Assembly: GCA_026545765.1 (NCBI GenBank)
Contig: CM048843.1
Coordinates: forward strand, 19,527,646 to 19,591,645
Direction: 5' to 3'
DNA: 64,000 nucleotides
DNA from: Plantago major
Lineage: Eukaryota > Streptophyta > Magnoliopsida > Lamiales > Plantaginaceae
Shown: in pieces, positions 47,119 to 59,403 of the stretch
How the letters are laid out: each line of letters starts with the position of its first letter
Position numbering within the stretch: position 1 is the first letter of the stretch
Position numbers and translations under genes: made by a program
The notes under the pieces: generated by a model
The model's database searches: none
What the model was told of the DNA's origin: nothing
The model's input: only the letters and a program-made list of their open reading frames with translations

Positions 47119-47990
47119 GAGTTAAATGCATAACACCCCCTGAGTTATTAATAATGTGCACGAAACTCCCCCGGAGTTAACGAATTAGTACCAAACCCCC
47201 TTGAGTTATTAAAAATGGGCACAAAACCCCCAACCCTTTATTTTTAAAGTGTGTTAGGTACACTCTCATTAGGTGCGACTATATATGTTTGTTTATGTTA
47301 TCTTACACCAAATCAATGCAAAAAAAAAAATAGTTATTAAAAATAATCGCAAAATCCCATGGAATTCTTATAAAGTCATTGCAATACCCCTTTTACATGA
47401 ATAATAAATATACATGATGAATTCGTATTGTGTGCAGTTTGACTCGTTTGTCCAAATTTTTGAAAATATTAAAATGACTTAAATTTGAGCTATTAAAAAT
47501 AGTAAAACTCTATTTTTTTTCCTGGTTAAATGAACAACAAAAATCGATCACACACTACTATTTATATAGCACTGAAATATATAAATAACAACCATAAATA
47601 ACATTAATTAAAATTGTCACTACATATCAACAACATATTCCAATTAGGCATGTAAACGGAAAAAAGTGAAGGCAAAAGATAATAAACTGAAACTATGAAT
47701 GTCTAGTCCACCTAGTTGCGTTAATTTTGAGTAAGAAAACCTAAAAGAACATCATTATCACTAACAGACCTTAGGAAAGGAAAAAAAAAAGAGGGTCCCA
47801 CATGTTTTAATAACTCAGGGGGTTTCGCACACATTTTTCATAACTCAGGAAATAATTTATTAACTCAGGAGAGTTTCGCGCACATTTTTTAATAATTCGG
47901 GGGGGGGCTTGGTATTAATTTGTTAATTCAGAAGGGTTTCGCGCACATTTACAAATTACAATAATTTAGAGGGGTATTTTGCATTAACCC
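47119..47990. mobile_element. Mutator-like non-autonomous element just upstream of SUCLB
   Basis: Ends GAGTTAAATGCATAACACCCCC and TATTTTGCATTAACCC are inverted. A perfect 10 bp direct repeat GCACGAAAAG flanks it (47109-47118 and 47991-48000). Both subterminal parts contain repeats of a CCCCTGAGTTAT / GTTTCGCGCACATTT block in opposite orientations. No transposase is seen. Its right end is 230 bp before the SUCLB start codon. Confidence 0.85.
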
Positions 47991-48220
47991 GCACGAAAAG
48001 AGCAAGCAACTAGACTAGTGTTGGGTCAAAGCGGAGAGGCAGCATAACAAAATACGTCTCCTTTCTCCGGCGAGGTCAGTAAAGTCTCTTCACCTCCTCC
48101 GGTGGGGCACTGTCCTTGTTTTCCTTTAGGGTTTCTTCTATTACTATTCAATATTATTCATTACTCATTTCTCTCTGGTTTCCGATTTCAGTTTTGATTC
48201 TCTTAAAATCCACACTAAAA

Positions 48221-51200
48221 ATGGTGAGAAATTTGCTCGGAAAGCTCGCTGGTCGCACTCTCTCAGTCGCCGGAAAGTGGCAGCAGCAACAGCTTCGCCG
48301 CCTCAATATCCACGAGTATCAGGTTTCATTTCCTCTCCACTGATTTTCATTTCTGATCCGTCTGCCTTCGATTCGTGTTTATATCATTGCGTTCCTAGAT
48401 TTACGTCTATTTACTGATTCGTGATCATAATATCGATCTGCTTGGGTTATTTTGTCGGAGAAAGCATGTTTGGTTCATATCATAGCGATGTAGCGATTTG
48501 TTTCTAGCGTAGTGAGGAAATGAGGATTTATGTCGTTTTGAATTTTGTCTGTCAGTGTGATGATTGAGTGGCTAAGCAGCTATTTGTTTTAATTGATTGG
48601 TGTTAGGGAGCTGAGCTGATGGGTAAGCATGGGATTAATGTTCCGAAAGGTGTTGCTGCTGGTTCTCTTGATGAAGTGAAGAAAGCAATTCGCGATGTGT
48701 TCCCTAACCAAAGTGAGGTAATTCTGGAGACGACTATTGCCGTTGTTTTGTGTTTGTTTTGATTGCTTTGTTTTGTGTTTGTGGTTGCTGGAAGTGACAT
48801 CTAGGAATGTCTGTGCTTGTATTGTGATGTAGGTGGTGGTGAAGTCACAGATCCTTGCTGGCGGTAGAGGGCTGGGAACGTTTAAAAGTGGTCTCAAGGG
48901 TGGTGTTCATATTGTGAAGACTGAGCAAGTTGAGGACATTGCAGGTACGGAGATGTTCCATTTGGATATGGCAATGCTGTTGACCATTTACAGACTTGTT
49001 GTATTAGACAGGCGATTCAAAATGTTTTGGTTAACTTGTTGAGTAGTGTTTCCATGAGTACACTGAGATTATGTTTATGCAATTTCAGGGAAAATGCTTG
49101 GACAGATTCTTGTCACTAAGCAAACTGGGGCTGAGGGGAAAATTGTCAGCAAGGTTGGCAAATTTATAATGTGCTTTCTTTATTACAGAGTGGAGTATAT
49201 TTATGCAGACATCTTTTGAGAAATTCATGAGGTTCAGTATGTTCTTTTTCTTTCTTGAAAATGGTAAGGATAGTGTCTAGTTGTTTGGAATAGTTTAGTG
49301 AGTCTAGCCCTCCTGGTTGAATTGCATCTCGCCCTCGATCCCCGAAAGAGTCAATGCTATTAATGTCTGTGTCTGCTTTAACCATTGACAACCTTATGAA
49401 AACAATAAACAAAATTTACAAAAACAATTAATGTAGGTTCCTCCTTGACCTTTTCCACCTGGGAATTGCTGACATATGAACATGTAAATGTGCTTGCTAC
49501 CTACCAATGTAAGCCAATATGAAACTTGCAGAAAAATTGGAGTACACCAAGATCAGCTTGTCTTGATTGAAATAATAATATTTCTTAGTAAAATTTTGAA
49601 GGTTGAATAGGCAAATGGATTTTTGTGTTTTCACATTCATTATATTTGGATTATCTTACCTGGTCTTGGCTTCCAACATACTTCCTGTATACCTCTACAC
49701 AATTTATCACATGACACTGAACAATTGGTTTACGGTTTAAATCCACCCTAGTTGTGTGCAATATGCATGGAAAAGAATGTATCAGTTTATGTGAGAATCA
49801 TGGTCTTAGGCTGGTTTGTCTGTCTGAGCATTTAAGGCCAGCGGTGGAGTATGAAGAAAGACTCTTTCTATATATTATTATTTCTGGCTTTCTCCATTGT
49901 ATTTTGTGTTTATAGGCATCTTTCATGTACTACTGCTGAATGCTGATAAGTGAACTGCATGAAGCTTTTTTTGTGTCATACTTTTTTCTAGTCACATATC
50001 TTAATAATGAAATACGGATGATCAAGGTACACTTCTGGATATTATGTACTGGGGTCTGCTTTACATAGAAGTTCACTTCTGAGTTACTGAAATTTTCATT
50101 TTTATGTTAGATCACACTGTAGTGTTTCATTCAACTATTGAATTACATTCATTTATGGATTCCCCAATGTGGTAACCTTTTGCTGCTCTATTCATTCCTA
50201 CGTAACGATTTAATATTTTCTGTTCTCATTCACATGATTATTGCGTATGTTGTGATTGCAGGTTTATTTATGTGAGAAGTTGTCCCTTGTCAATGAAATG
50301 TACTTTGCAATTACGCTCGATCGTAAATCTGCTGGACCTGTAAGTCCTTTTGAGATGATAGCTTAAATGCTTTTATAGGGAATTTCTTTAACATGTCAAA
50401 GCTTAAACCCTATTTATAAATCTAATTTAAGATAGAACTATCAAGCTTTGGATGTAATGGTCTGCAATTCTCCCTAGTCCCTCCACCCAATCTATTCTAT
50501 AAGTATTCCATTTTCGTCTGTTCCAATCAATTCTAATGTTACCATATGTGTCAAACTTTATCTCACACCTTTATTTGTAGGTCATACCACTAAACCAATC
50601 AACGAACACGTTATACAAACCTCATAAGAAAAATGATTTGAAACCAAATGTATACAATCGATTGGGATAGAGGGGGTATATCATTGAAAGTTTTGCTACT
50701 TATCCTGATGACAGTTTTTATGGAGTTTAAAGTTAATTGCATACTTTGTTTATGTACCCGTTCTTAACAATATGTTGATATCATGTTTTTGCAGCTTATC
50801 ATCGCTTGTCAAAAAGGAGGAACTAGTATCGAGGATCTTGCAGAGAAACATCCAGAGTTGATAATAAAGGTCAATTTCTCTTTATTAATCTGATATCTTC
50901 CAGTGTTACCAATACTTATCTGATCCGGATTACTTATTGTAACTTGCATTCCTGTCCCAGGTACCTATTGATGTATTCACAGGAATAACTGATGAGGATG
51001 CTGCCAAGGTGGTTGATGGATTGTCTCTCAAGGTGGCTGATAGAGACTCCTCCATTGAACAAGTGAAGAAGTTGTACGAACTTTTCTGCAAATGTGACTG
51101 CACATTGCTTGAGGTACTTGAGTTGATTGCTTTCTATGGTCGTGACATTGTCATCCTTTTCTAGGTCTATTGGTTTGTGATCCAACTTCCTGTGACATTA

Positions 51201-52414
51201 ATTTGGCCTTCTTGATGATAGGTCAATCCGATAGCTGAGACTGCTGATAACCAACTGGTATCTGCTGATGCAAAAATGAACTTCGATGATAATGCTGCTT
51301 TCCGTCAGAAAGATATTTTTGCTCTTAGGGATCCAACACAAGAAGACCCTCGTGAGGTAGTGCTCCTACCTTTATGTTGTACTGTATACTGTCCTTCATT
51401 CACACGTGTTTATTCTTTTATATTGCTTTCTTGCAAAAATCAAGGTTGCTGCAGCAAAGGCCGACTTGAACTACATTGGTTTGGACGGAGAAATCGGTTG
51501 TATGGTGAATGGTGCTGGATTAGCAATGGCTACAATGGATATAATCAAGTTACATGGAGGAACACCTGCCAATTTTCTAGATGTTGGTGGAAGTGCTTCT
51601 GAGCACCAGGTAATGCCTCCTTTTAGAGCGTAATCGTCAAGATGTATGATGTCAAACTTCGAAAGCATGAGTTAAGAATGGCTTCATTATTGTACTCTTT
51701 TAACTTTAGAGATTAGGTTATATTTAACTTTTATTGAATATATTTTGAACAGGTTGTGGAGGCTTTCAAAATCTTGACATCCGATGATAAAGTAAAAGCC
51801 ATTCTCGTGAACATTTTTGGAGGCATAATGCAGTGTGATGTAATAGCCAGTGGAATAGTGAACGCTGCTAAACAGGTAAAGGCTTGCATTAATTTTCTTC
51901 TGAACTTTGTTAATATTCCCAGGGCTATTCAATCTGTAAATTGTTATTATCATTATATATGTCTGCTTTTATTTCTGGTTTTGTATAAATGTTTTCATCT
52001 GTAAGAGAAGAAAAACCTTAGGTGCAAATGAGCAAAAAATGTCATAACAGGTAGCATAATTTCATCTACTCATTTTTGTGAAGGTGTTTCTTATGTGGTT
52101 TGATTTGTAGTAATAATGTCTTTGAGCCATGCACAGTACTGAACTACTTTGGGCTTCCAATATAGGTTCAACTGAAAGTACCTGTAGTTGTCCGTCTTGA
52201 AGGCACCAATGTCGACCAAGGAAAGAGAATTCTGAAGGTACATTTTGGGATAACTTCAATCTACCTGCGTGACAGTCTGAAAATAAATATTTTTAGTTTT
52301 TTACCAAGTGAAAGTTTCTCTTCTGTTGTTCAACAGGAAAGTGGCATGACATTGATCACTGCTGAAGATTTGGATGACGCAGCTGAGAAAGCAGTTAAAG
52401 CCATCTCAAACTGA
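48221..52414 (+). CDS. SUCLB: Succinyl-CoA ligase [ADP-forming] beta subunit, mitochondrial, 12 exons
   Basis: This TCA-cycle enzyme converts succinyl-CoA to succinate with ATP formation, as a heterodimer with the alpha subunit in the mitochondrial matrix. Exons: 48221-48322, 48607-48717, 48833-48944, 49089-49153, 50262-50339, 50795-50869, 50961-51113, 51222-51356, 51445-51609, 51753-51875, 52166-52237, 52337-52414. The sum is 1269 nt, 422 residues, the usual plant length. Residues 1 to about 27 form an Arg-rich, acid-poor targeting peptide. Mature LNIHEYQ begins the ATP-grasp domain (GGRGLGTF). The CoA-ligase domain carries [19 protein letters not shown] and [10 protein letters not shown]. 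An upstream in-frame ATG at 48116 would put a hydrophobic stretch before the presequence, so 48221 is preferred. Intron 4 is the longest (1.1 kb). Confidence 0.96.
50478..50677. mobile_element. Degenerate MITE-like insertion in SUCLB intron 5
   Basis: CCCTCCACCCAATC at the left and GATTGGGATAGAGGGGG at the right are imperfect inverted ends of Stowaway type. No clean TA duplication was confirmed. Confidence 0.45.
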
Positions 52415-53322
52415 GAAACTTGTTAGTTTTGATCCATATTTTGAGGTTCTTCTATCCCCTGCATATTTTTTTGGATAAATGATACTGATTCATTCTCTCG
52501 ATAATCCGAGCAGAAAAAACCTGTTTTTCTCCATTGATGTATGGAGAACAGCTTTAATCATTCATGAAACATATAAAGAAGGTATTAATCACAGCCTTTG
52601 GTCGAATTTCTGGATTATTTAGTCAAATCTTTTCCAGTGTCATTATAAACAGCAGCTCCTAAAGGAAGGATTCATATGAAGATCCTGTTTTACAGATGAC
52701 GGTGTATGTCATTCGTTAAATTATTGCAGTCGTTTAAAGTTGTATTCTCAACCTTATTCCAGTTCTAAGTTTTAACTGTTTCATAAACATCAAACCAAAT
52801 GTATCTAATTTCTAGACCAGTTCCTATTCTATCTAGTACTCAGTTTTCCAATCTCAATTTTAAACATGTTTTAAACCCACAGGAAACACTTGGTTAGTTT
52901 ACTTACCTGAACTGTAACGGTGAACTAGAATGCAGGTCATATTTTTGCAGATTATAAACACGAAGGCTGCCAAAACGAAAAAAAGCTGCTGCAATTGTAA
53001 CAATCACGTTGGGAGTAGGCAACTACAATGTACCTCTAGCAGTAAATAAGATACTAGAAAGCAAAACCTGAAAGAAAAACTACTAGTAGTGGTTGTCGGA
53101 ATGATAATAGAATTCCAAATTACACAATTCACTGTTGGTTTACACAGACAGGGATCATCATCAATCGTCACTCTGATGAGAATATGCCCTTCAAATTGAT
53201 CACGCGCAGCTCTCTTTGCTACTCTAAGGCCAAAATTCAAACATTTTTGTGAAAACAAAACCAAGAGGAACCCCCCCAAGAGGAACACCAATGTTCTTTA
53301 CATCTACATTCCTGTCCTCTAC
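52415..53322. other. Convergent 3' flanks of SUCLB and the RIC gene
   Basis: The SUCLB 3' UTR occupies the left part and the RIC 3' UTR (minus strand) the right part, about 52950-53322. No gene, repeat or element stands out. Confidence 0.5.
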
Positions 53323-54451
53323 TCAATCATCTCTGCCAGTGACTGAACTCAGCTGAGACCCACTGGCTGGGGTCATAGGCCCTGAATCGGGTCCAAGGTC
53401 TGAGAACGGGTCATTGACAGAAGGCCCCCCTTTGGAGGATCTTCTCGAGGATCCCTCGTTGCTAAATGAGTCTTTAGACTTCTTTCTACGCGATTTCTTG
53501 GGGATATCCGGCAGGCCTGAACCAGCAGCCTCGCCTGACTCTTTTTGGCGCCTTGAGGATTTACCACTTACATCCCCTGAATCTTTGGATCTTCTTGATT
53601 GCCTCGATTTGTCTTTCTTCCTTGGAGAGTCGGCTGTACCATTTTCTGATGTCAAATGGCGCCTTGAGGACTTTGGCAAATCAGGAAGATCGCTTCTTGG
53701 AGAACTTGGTGTTTTATTGCCTCTCTTTGAATCTACAAAACAAAATCTCTGTCATACCCTGAAATGTCACATTTTGGTTTCTTTTTCCCTTGTGAACTTG
53801 TGCAGATCAAGTTAATTTAAGTCTGTTTGCCTGACTCATGCGGTTTGTAGAGTTCCGACAGTTGATTCCGTAATCGACATTCATGCCATCTAGACCGGAA
53901 ATCAACTAAATCGATAATCGAGACACAACAGAAATTTGGCATAACACCTGAAAATCTAGTGGCTAATACTAGAATGAAAAACATATAGAAGAAATCAAAC
54001 CTTCAGAAACCCATTTGATTTCTGGTCCCTCTCTTTCTCCTGAGGAGCCTAAAGGTGCTGACTGGAATGCAGTTGGTGATTTATATTCTTTCATCTGCAT
54101 AAAAATAAAAGATACCATGATTGCAAAACCAAGATCACTATGAACAATGCATTAACTAATAACTAATCTTGAAAATTGTAACAATTAGAAGATTCATACC
54201 CAGCTTGGTTGTGATGAATCAACATCTGATGGTCCATCCCATCCAATATGTGCCACATGCTTAACATCTGTGGGAAAACCAATCTGAATTTCCTGTTCTT
54301 TCTCTTCTTCTGCACATGAAAACGCCATATCTATGTTAGAAAAGTCTCATACAGAGCGTGTAACTAAACACACATTTATCCAAGAAAACTTACCAAATAT
54401 ATGAGAAATGTATCTCAGGCCCTTGAATAGACCTTTCATCTTTGTACTCAT
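53323..54451 (-). CDS. CRIB-domain protein, RIC family (ROP GTPase effector), four exons
   Basis: RIC proteins bind active ROP/RAC GTPases through the CRIB motif and relay signals to actin, microtubules or vesicle traffic at the cell cortex. Minus-strand exons: 54451-54394, 54309-54200, 54094-54001, 53732-53323. The sum is 672 nt, 223 residues. The start [11 protein letters not shown] leads to the CRIB motif [17 protein letters not shown] (residues 29-45; I29, P32, H37, H40, G42 fit the consensus). Then come [14 protein letters not shown] and a long basic, disordered tail with recurring (K)SSRR / SRR motifs followed by an acidic [12 protein letters not shown] end. The layout resembles Arabidopsis RIC10/RIC11-type members, but the exact orthologue is unclear. 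A 5' UTR intron probably ends near 54478. Confidence 0.88.
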
Positions 54452-55230
54452 ATCAGTAAATCTGTTGTCTTTTGTCTAAAAAACTCAAGCAACATGCATG
54501 GATTGTTAAAAGTGATAAAAAAACCATGAGCAAACCAACCCTTTCCAAGGGAAGTCAGTCCCATCCCATGGCCTTAATGTTGATCCATGCAATGTAATAG
54601 AGAGAAACTGCACCTGCACCACCACTCAAAACCGGACCTTTATTTTTCGTTTGGATTCTTGAAGTTCAAGAGAGAGGCTTGCTTCAATGAAAATCAAGAT
54701 ATTATGGAAAATGGTGGACTCTTTTGTATTTGAAACTGCAAAACAAAAATTGAAGCCAAGGAAAATATGATTCAATCAAAAGCAACATGCAGTTGAAGCA
54801 AAACCTTCCATTAATTCAATGGCATTCAATTGTCGTCCATATGCTCCTAACAAAAACAAAACCAGAAGACAGCCGATAATTTAGCAATGGAAATTTCTTT
54901 TGTTATCAAGACCCTTAGGTTCCACAAAATTGTACCAACACTAAATTTAGAATGTTACTTCAGTATCACCTTTCGTTCCACAAAACTAGATCACCACTAA
55001 ATTTAGAATGGGTGTTGTCAAGTGTCACTGGCAGATTGCACATCAAGGCTGCAGCCGTTAGGCCCGCTACCCTTCGGACGCACGCTCAGACCCTTTTAAC
55101 CAGATGAAATGAATCAACCTTACGGGTTCTTTTTATATTCACTGAGTAAACCAATCAAAATTTAAAATGTCCACGACGATAGAAGTGAACTTCGCAGTTC
55201 GCACCCTCTTTACTCCAATCATGCACGATA
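54452..55230. other. RIC gene 5' region
   Basis: This holds the probable 5' UTR, 5' UTR intron and promoter of the RIC gene on the minus strand. A GC-richer patch lies at 55045-55100. No other gene is seen. Confidence 0.4.
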
Positions 55231-55486
55231 CTCCCTCCGTCACGCAGAACTTTATACATTTAACATTTTTAGACGTCCCACATAACTTCATACTACATTA
55301 AAAAGAAACTACTCCACACGCAACAAATAATAAAAAATGTTACTCTTCCACTCTATTACACCTTTCCCAACAAAAAATTACACTTTTTCTTTCTTTTTTT
55401 TATATTTTAATATTATTTTTAACTTTTCACCTAAAACTACACGCCATCCCTAATAAATGAAGTTAACAGGACGCGGAGGGAGGGAG
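55231..55486. mobile_element. Stowaway MITE
   Basis: Ends CTCCCTCCGTCACGC and GGACGCGGAGGGAGGGAG are inverted, flanked by TA (55229-55230 and 55487-55488). Length is 256 bp. The CTCCCTCCGT terminus is the classical Stowaway end. Confidence 0.9.
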
Positions 55487-55982
55487 TATTATATTTGGCT
55501 CCCAAGCTTATTTCCTACCTGCATTTTAGGAGGATTGTTTTCAAGATTCCTCCTGGAACGTTTCTTTCTTCTAGAGAAAATGATGTGTAGCTTGTATGAA
55601 ACGTTCCAGGTGGAATCTATAAAACAGCCGTCCCAAAATGTTGATCATAAACGACCACACACACATGCTGTGTAGCTTCTCTTCACGCCTCATCTTGCAG
55701 TTTCAACAAAAAATGCAAGCTTGCCAGAGAAAATAATAGTACTACCAATCAAAAGAAAAAACATAGTAAAACATGGTGTTGAGGAAATCCTCAACAAATT
55801 TTGGTACAAGTTGTAGAGGTCAAGTCAGTCACCAATAGGCTATGTTTGCCGGGTAAAACTGTTACATGCAAGCACAAGGTATTGTACTTGATGATATATA
55901 AGTATTGTTGTATAACACGAAAACAGAGAAATTTGAACCAGCAAACATTCTCGAATAGATTGAACTTTGCGTCTATCAGTGC
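55487..55982. other. GLTP1 3' flank, no gene seen
   Basis: This carries the GLTP1 3' UTR (minus strand) near 55983 and an imperfect inverted pair around 55540-55620 (CCTGGAACGTTTC / GAAACGTTCCAGG). No other gene is seen. Confidence 0.5.
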
Positions 55983-58364
55983 CTAAGATGCCTTGAGACC
56001 ATCCAGTCCAACGCTAGCCTGCCAGGGAAGAAAAACATTTTCCAAATCATCCAAATCATTTCATTTACATTTGAGATGGATTAACTGAAGATCTACTTGC
56101 ATTTTAATTAACCTTATTTAGTCAAAGTCGGAGTCTAGAGAAAATGAGAAAGGAATATACAGAAAGCAGCAAAAAGTCTAATTTGTGAAGCCAACGATCT
56201 TACCAAGAACTTGTGATTCTCCTCAAGATATGGTGAAAAGGTGGTACAAAATGCTTCCATGTCAATATTTGCGTCACCAGTGCCACATATGACATCCATA
56301 AACTTTTTCCTATCAGGTGCAAGCTTCATGGCAATCTGAAATTTCAGATCACAATCAGGATTTTGAAAAGCAGTTGAAGCATATGAGGCATGAGCTTTAC
56401 TATATATCCTACCCATTGGTCTCGTCATTTTGATAGCAACATGAGCAAAAATAAAAAGACAGAAGCAAGCTAATGTGCTAATTAGCAAGAACGGTTGAAG
56501 AAGAAAAGGATCGTGCTAAATTACTGTAACAAACTCTGCTGGCCTGCAAAGTTATTATACTGGCCAGATTTAGTCAAGATTAAGAGCATACTGTACAAAA
56601 TTGGCCATCAAATTTTGGCATATTAACCTACAGGGAAGATATAGACTCAGTGGGTGGTTTTGATGCTTCGGACTAGCTCCAAACTGATTATGTGAATGAA
56701 TTGTCATGTTTCACTACCTAATTTAGGAAGTCTTGGTAGAAGCCTCCTTTTGCTATATATTAGGAAAAACCACTTTACACTACTGTAAATTGGGCGAGTG
56801 TGCTGAATTTCCAAACACTCGGGTGGGCGTGGCATTGTATTTCCTAATCTTTCAGGGAAAGCTGGTTTTTCCCCAAGAATTTCACAATTTTAGTTGATAT
56901 CCACACATGAAAGCATGACAGCTAAATAGATGTAACATAATAAAAGCAAGGGTTCTTTTACAGTTAGCCCCCTCGTGTGTTTCAATAATCTTACAGATAG
57001 CATCCAGTTCTTATGGTTATTACATATACCCCTGGATACCTAATCTCTCTCACATATCATCCATATGTTTCAATCTATTTGTATTGGGTTTATACTATTT
57101 TACCCGTGTAAATTTAAGAATTTAAGTTTATATATTACTATAAACACCGCTGAGAGAGCCGCCCTCACAAAAAAGGACGACAGTGCTCGGCTGGATTAGT
57201 CACTAGCGGATACCAATGAGAAACCATTTTTAAAAAATCACCAACACCATATAGAAAAGCATTTGTATAATTAACCATGTACATTTAAAACACTATTTTT
57301 ACTTCATTTCTTTATATTACAAAGGATAGCTATAACTTAGTCATTTAACACCAAAAAATGTACTTTTCCTACTAAAACCATTTGTAGAGGGGCAATTGAC
57401 AATTCTTCCTAAAAGCAAATGGCAAGAACCCTCCTGTAAAATGCAATAATGGAAGTTTTACCGTAAAGCTAGAACTGGCTAGCCAACCATGCCATTGTTT
57501 GAGAGTCTTGGTATAGGAATCGGTGCAAGCTTGGGACATTGCCCAGTCTTGGTGCTGCAGTAAATTTCTGAACAGCTCCACCAAGAAATCCATGGCCCTG
57601 TACATAAACAAATGATAATCGAAGATTCGAAGTAATAAAAAATGTGCAGATGCTCAAACACATAAGAATTTAAAATTTCTCAATTGTTTTTCCATGCCAC
57701 TGAGAAACGAGTGAGCAAGTACTAAGTAAAAATGATGCAAAACGATGGCACCGAATCATTTTAACCTTGTCAACCAGAGAAGACCATTTGTGCAACTGGA
57801 TGAGCCTTTTGCAGTCTTAGCATCAACCTCTTCTTGCACCATGCTGTATAAATGATCATATTTTGTTGGATTGGTCAGGTACTTGGTCTCTAACCTCTAC
57901 AAAAAACAAGATATAATAGGGAATGTCATGCCATTAAAGATATAATGAACCGACTTGGTTGATGAGGAACACGAGACTGAATTGGATAAGTTAATTTGAC
58001 TAAGAGAAAATATCTCACAGTTATGTTGCCTCCAATATCAGATTTCACAATAGCCATAGCAGCACCAAACTTTTCTGCATGCACACAAAAACAGAATTCA
58101 TTAATTCCTAGACTGTGAAAAGTAAATTGAGTATATTAGATAGTTAACACACAATCAATGAAGTACCATGATGGCGACTTAGCAAAACATTAGAACTCTA
58201 AGCTATAGTAAGGAGTCCTCACAGTAAAATCAACATCAGGATTTACCTATGATGGGTAATATTTGCTTGCACACATCCAAAAATGGCTTCGTCAGAATTG
58301 TTCCATCTTCTGACTTTACATGTTTCATTCCTTCCAACGCAGGAGTGAACACTGTACCTTCCAT
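55983..58364 (-). CDS. GLTP1: Glycolipid transfer protein, GLTP1 type, six exons
   Basis: A cytosolic all-helical protein that moves single glycosphingolipids such as glucosylceramide between membranes. Minus-strand exons: 58364-58247, 58074-58019, 57896-57766, 57597-57462, 56335-56204, 56018-55983. The sum is 609 nt, 202 residues, equal to the usual plant length. The start MEGTVFTP is followed by VKSDIGGNIT (D52, N56), GLLWLTRAMDFLVELF (W99), KQWHGWLASSSF (H138) and LAPDRKKFMDVI, and it ends SVGLDGLKAS. The Asp-Asn-Trp-His head-group-binding set is present. A non-coding first exon probably lies at about 59233-59310, spliced to about 58380. The final 36 bp exon is short but matches the conserved C-terminus. 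It lies tandem with the RIC gene. Confidence 0.95.
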
Positions 58365-59403
58365 TTCTTGCGTGCTTCACTGCATTTAGAAAATGACATT
58401 CCAGTTAAAACACATGATACATACATACATACATATATATGTGTGTGCAGTGTGCATGTCTGTGTCAACAAGAAATAGTGAATTCTCCTGATTTCAAATG
58501 GATATTATAAAGCAATACAAACCACTAGGCCAGAATTCGGAACCTTGTCAATTACCCGGATAAAACAATGTGCAGATATACAAGTCCATGAACTACTTCT
58601 AATTCCCAAACTTAACTCAATCCCGGGATCTAGATTAACAATTTAACAGGCAGGCAGGACTTTTGAATCTAAACTCATCCTAACTGATCATATGAGCACT
58701 CTAACATAGTATATTAACCACTTTTATCTCCCCAAGACCCCAACTGACTCCATGGTATCATCGAGATTTAGATCATATCAAGACCCAACAGACCTAACGT
58801 CAGATTCTAACCTTGATTCATCAGATCACCATTAGCTTATACCTCAGCTAAACACGGTTAACGAGCTAGAAAGGCCTTAACTCTTAATCAGATAGGCCAT
58901 TTCGCAAATTATCAGACCTTACAAATAGAGTTACAGAGCATCGATTCCCAAATGACGTTACATTTAATATTCAATTTCAGTTTTGGATAGATCAATCAAC
59001 TCAACTTGATACCCGATGACTGATCTGTCCCAATAACAGTTCAATTAGTGTTAATTTATCACACAAACAATTGCGTAGCTAATTTACGAGAGAACATATA
59101 CATCAACAGAGATAAAATGAGATGGAAATCAGCATGATCGCTAAACAAAGCAACGAGACATTACTGAATCACATTCTTACATAACCGGAACTTCAGATAG
59201 CAAGAGGAAACAGAGATAGATCTGAAGAGTACCTGAATGAGAATGGATTATTTGATTGTAGCAGGTTCCTCTGTAAAAATGAAAGATTTTAGAGGATTTT
59301 CCTTTGCTTATGAGTAACGCTGACTCCCTATGTATGGACTAGCGACGACACTTCCATAGAGTTTTCTCAATTCCTTAATTGAGTTTTTTCAATTCCAATT
59401 AAA

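Noticed and set aside
48116-48220. Upstream in-frame ATG as the SUCLB start
   Set aside because: It would add a hydrophobic 35-residue extension before a typical Arg-rich mitochondrial presequence; family proteins start at the 48221 position.
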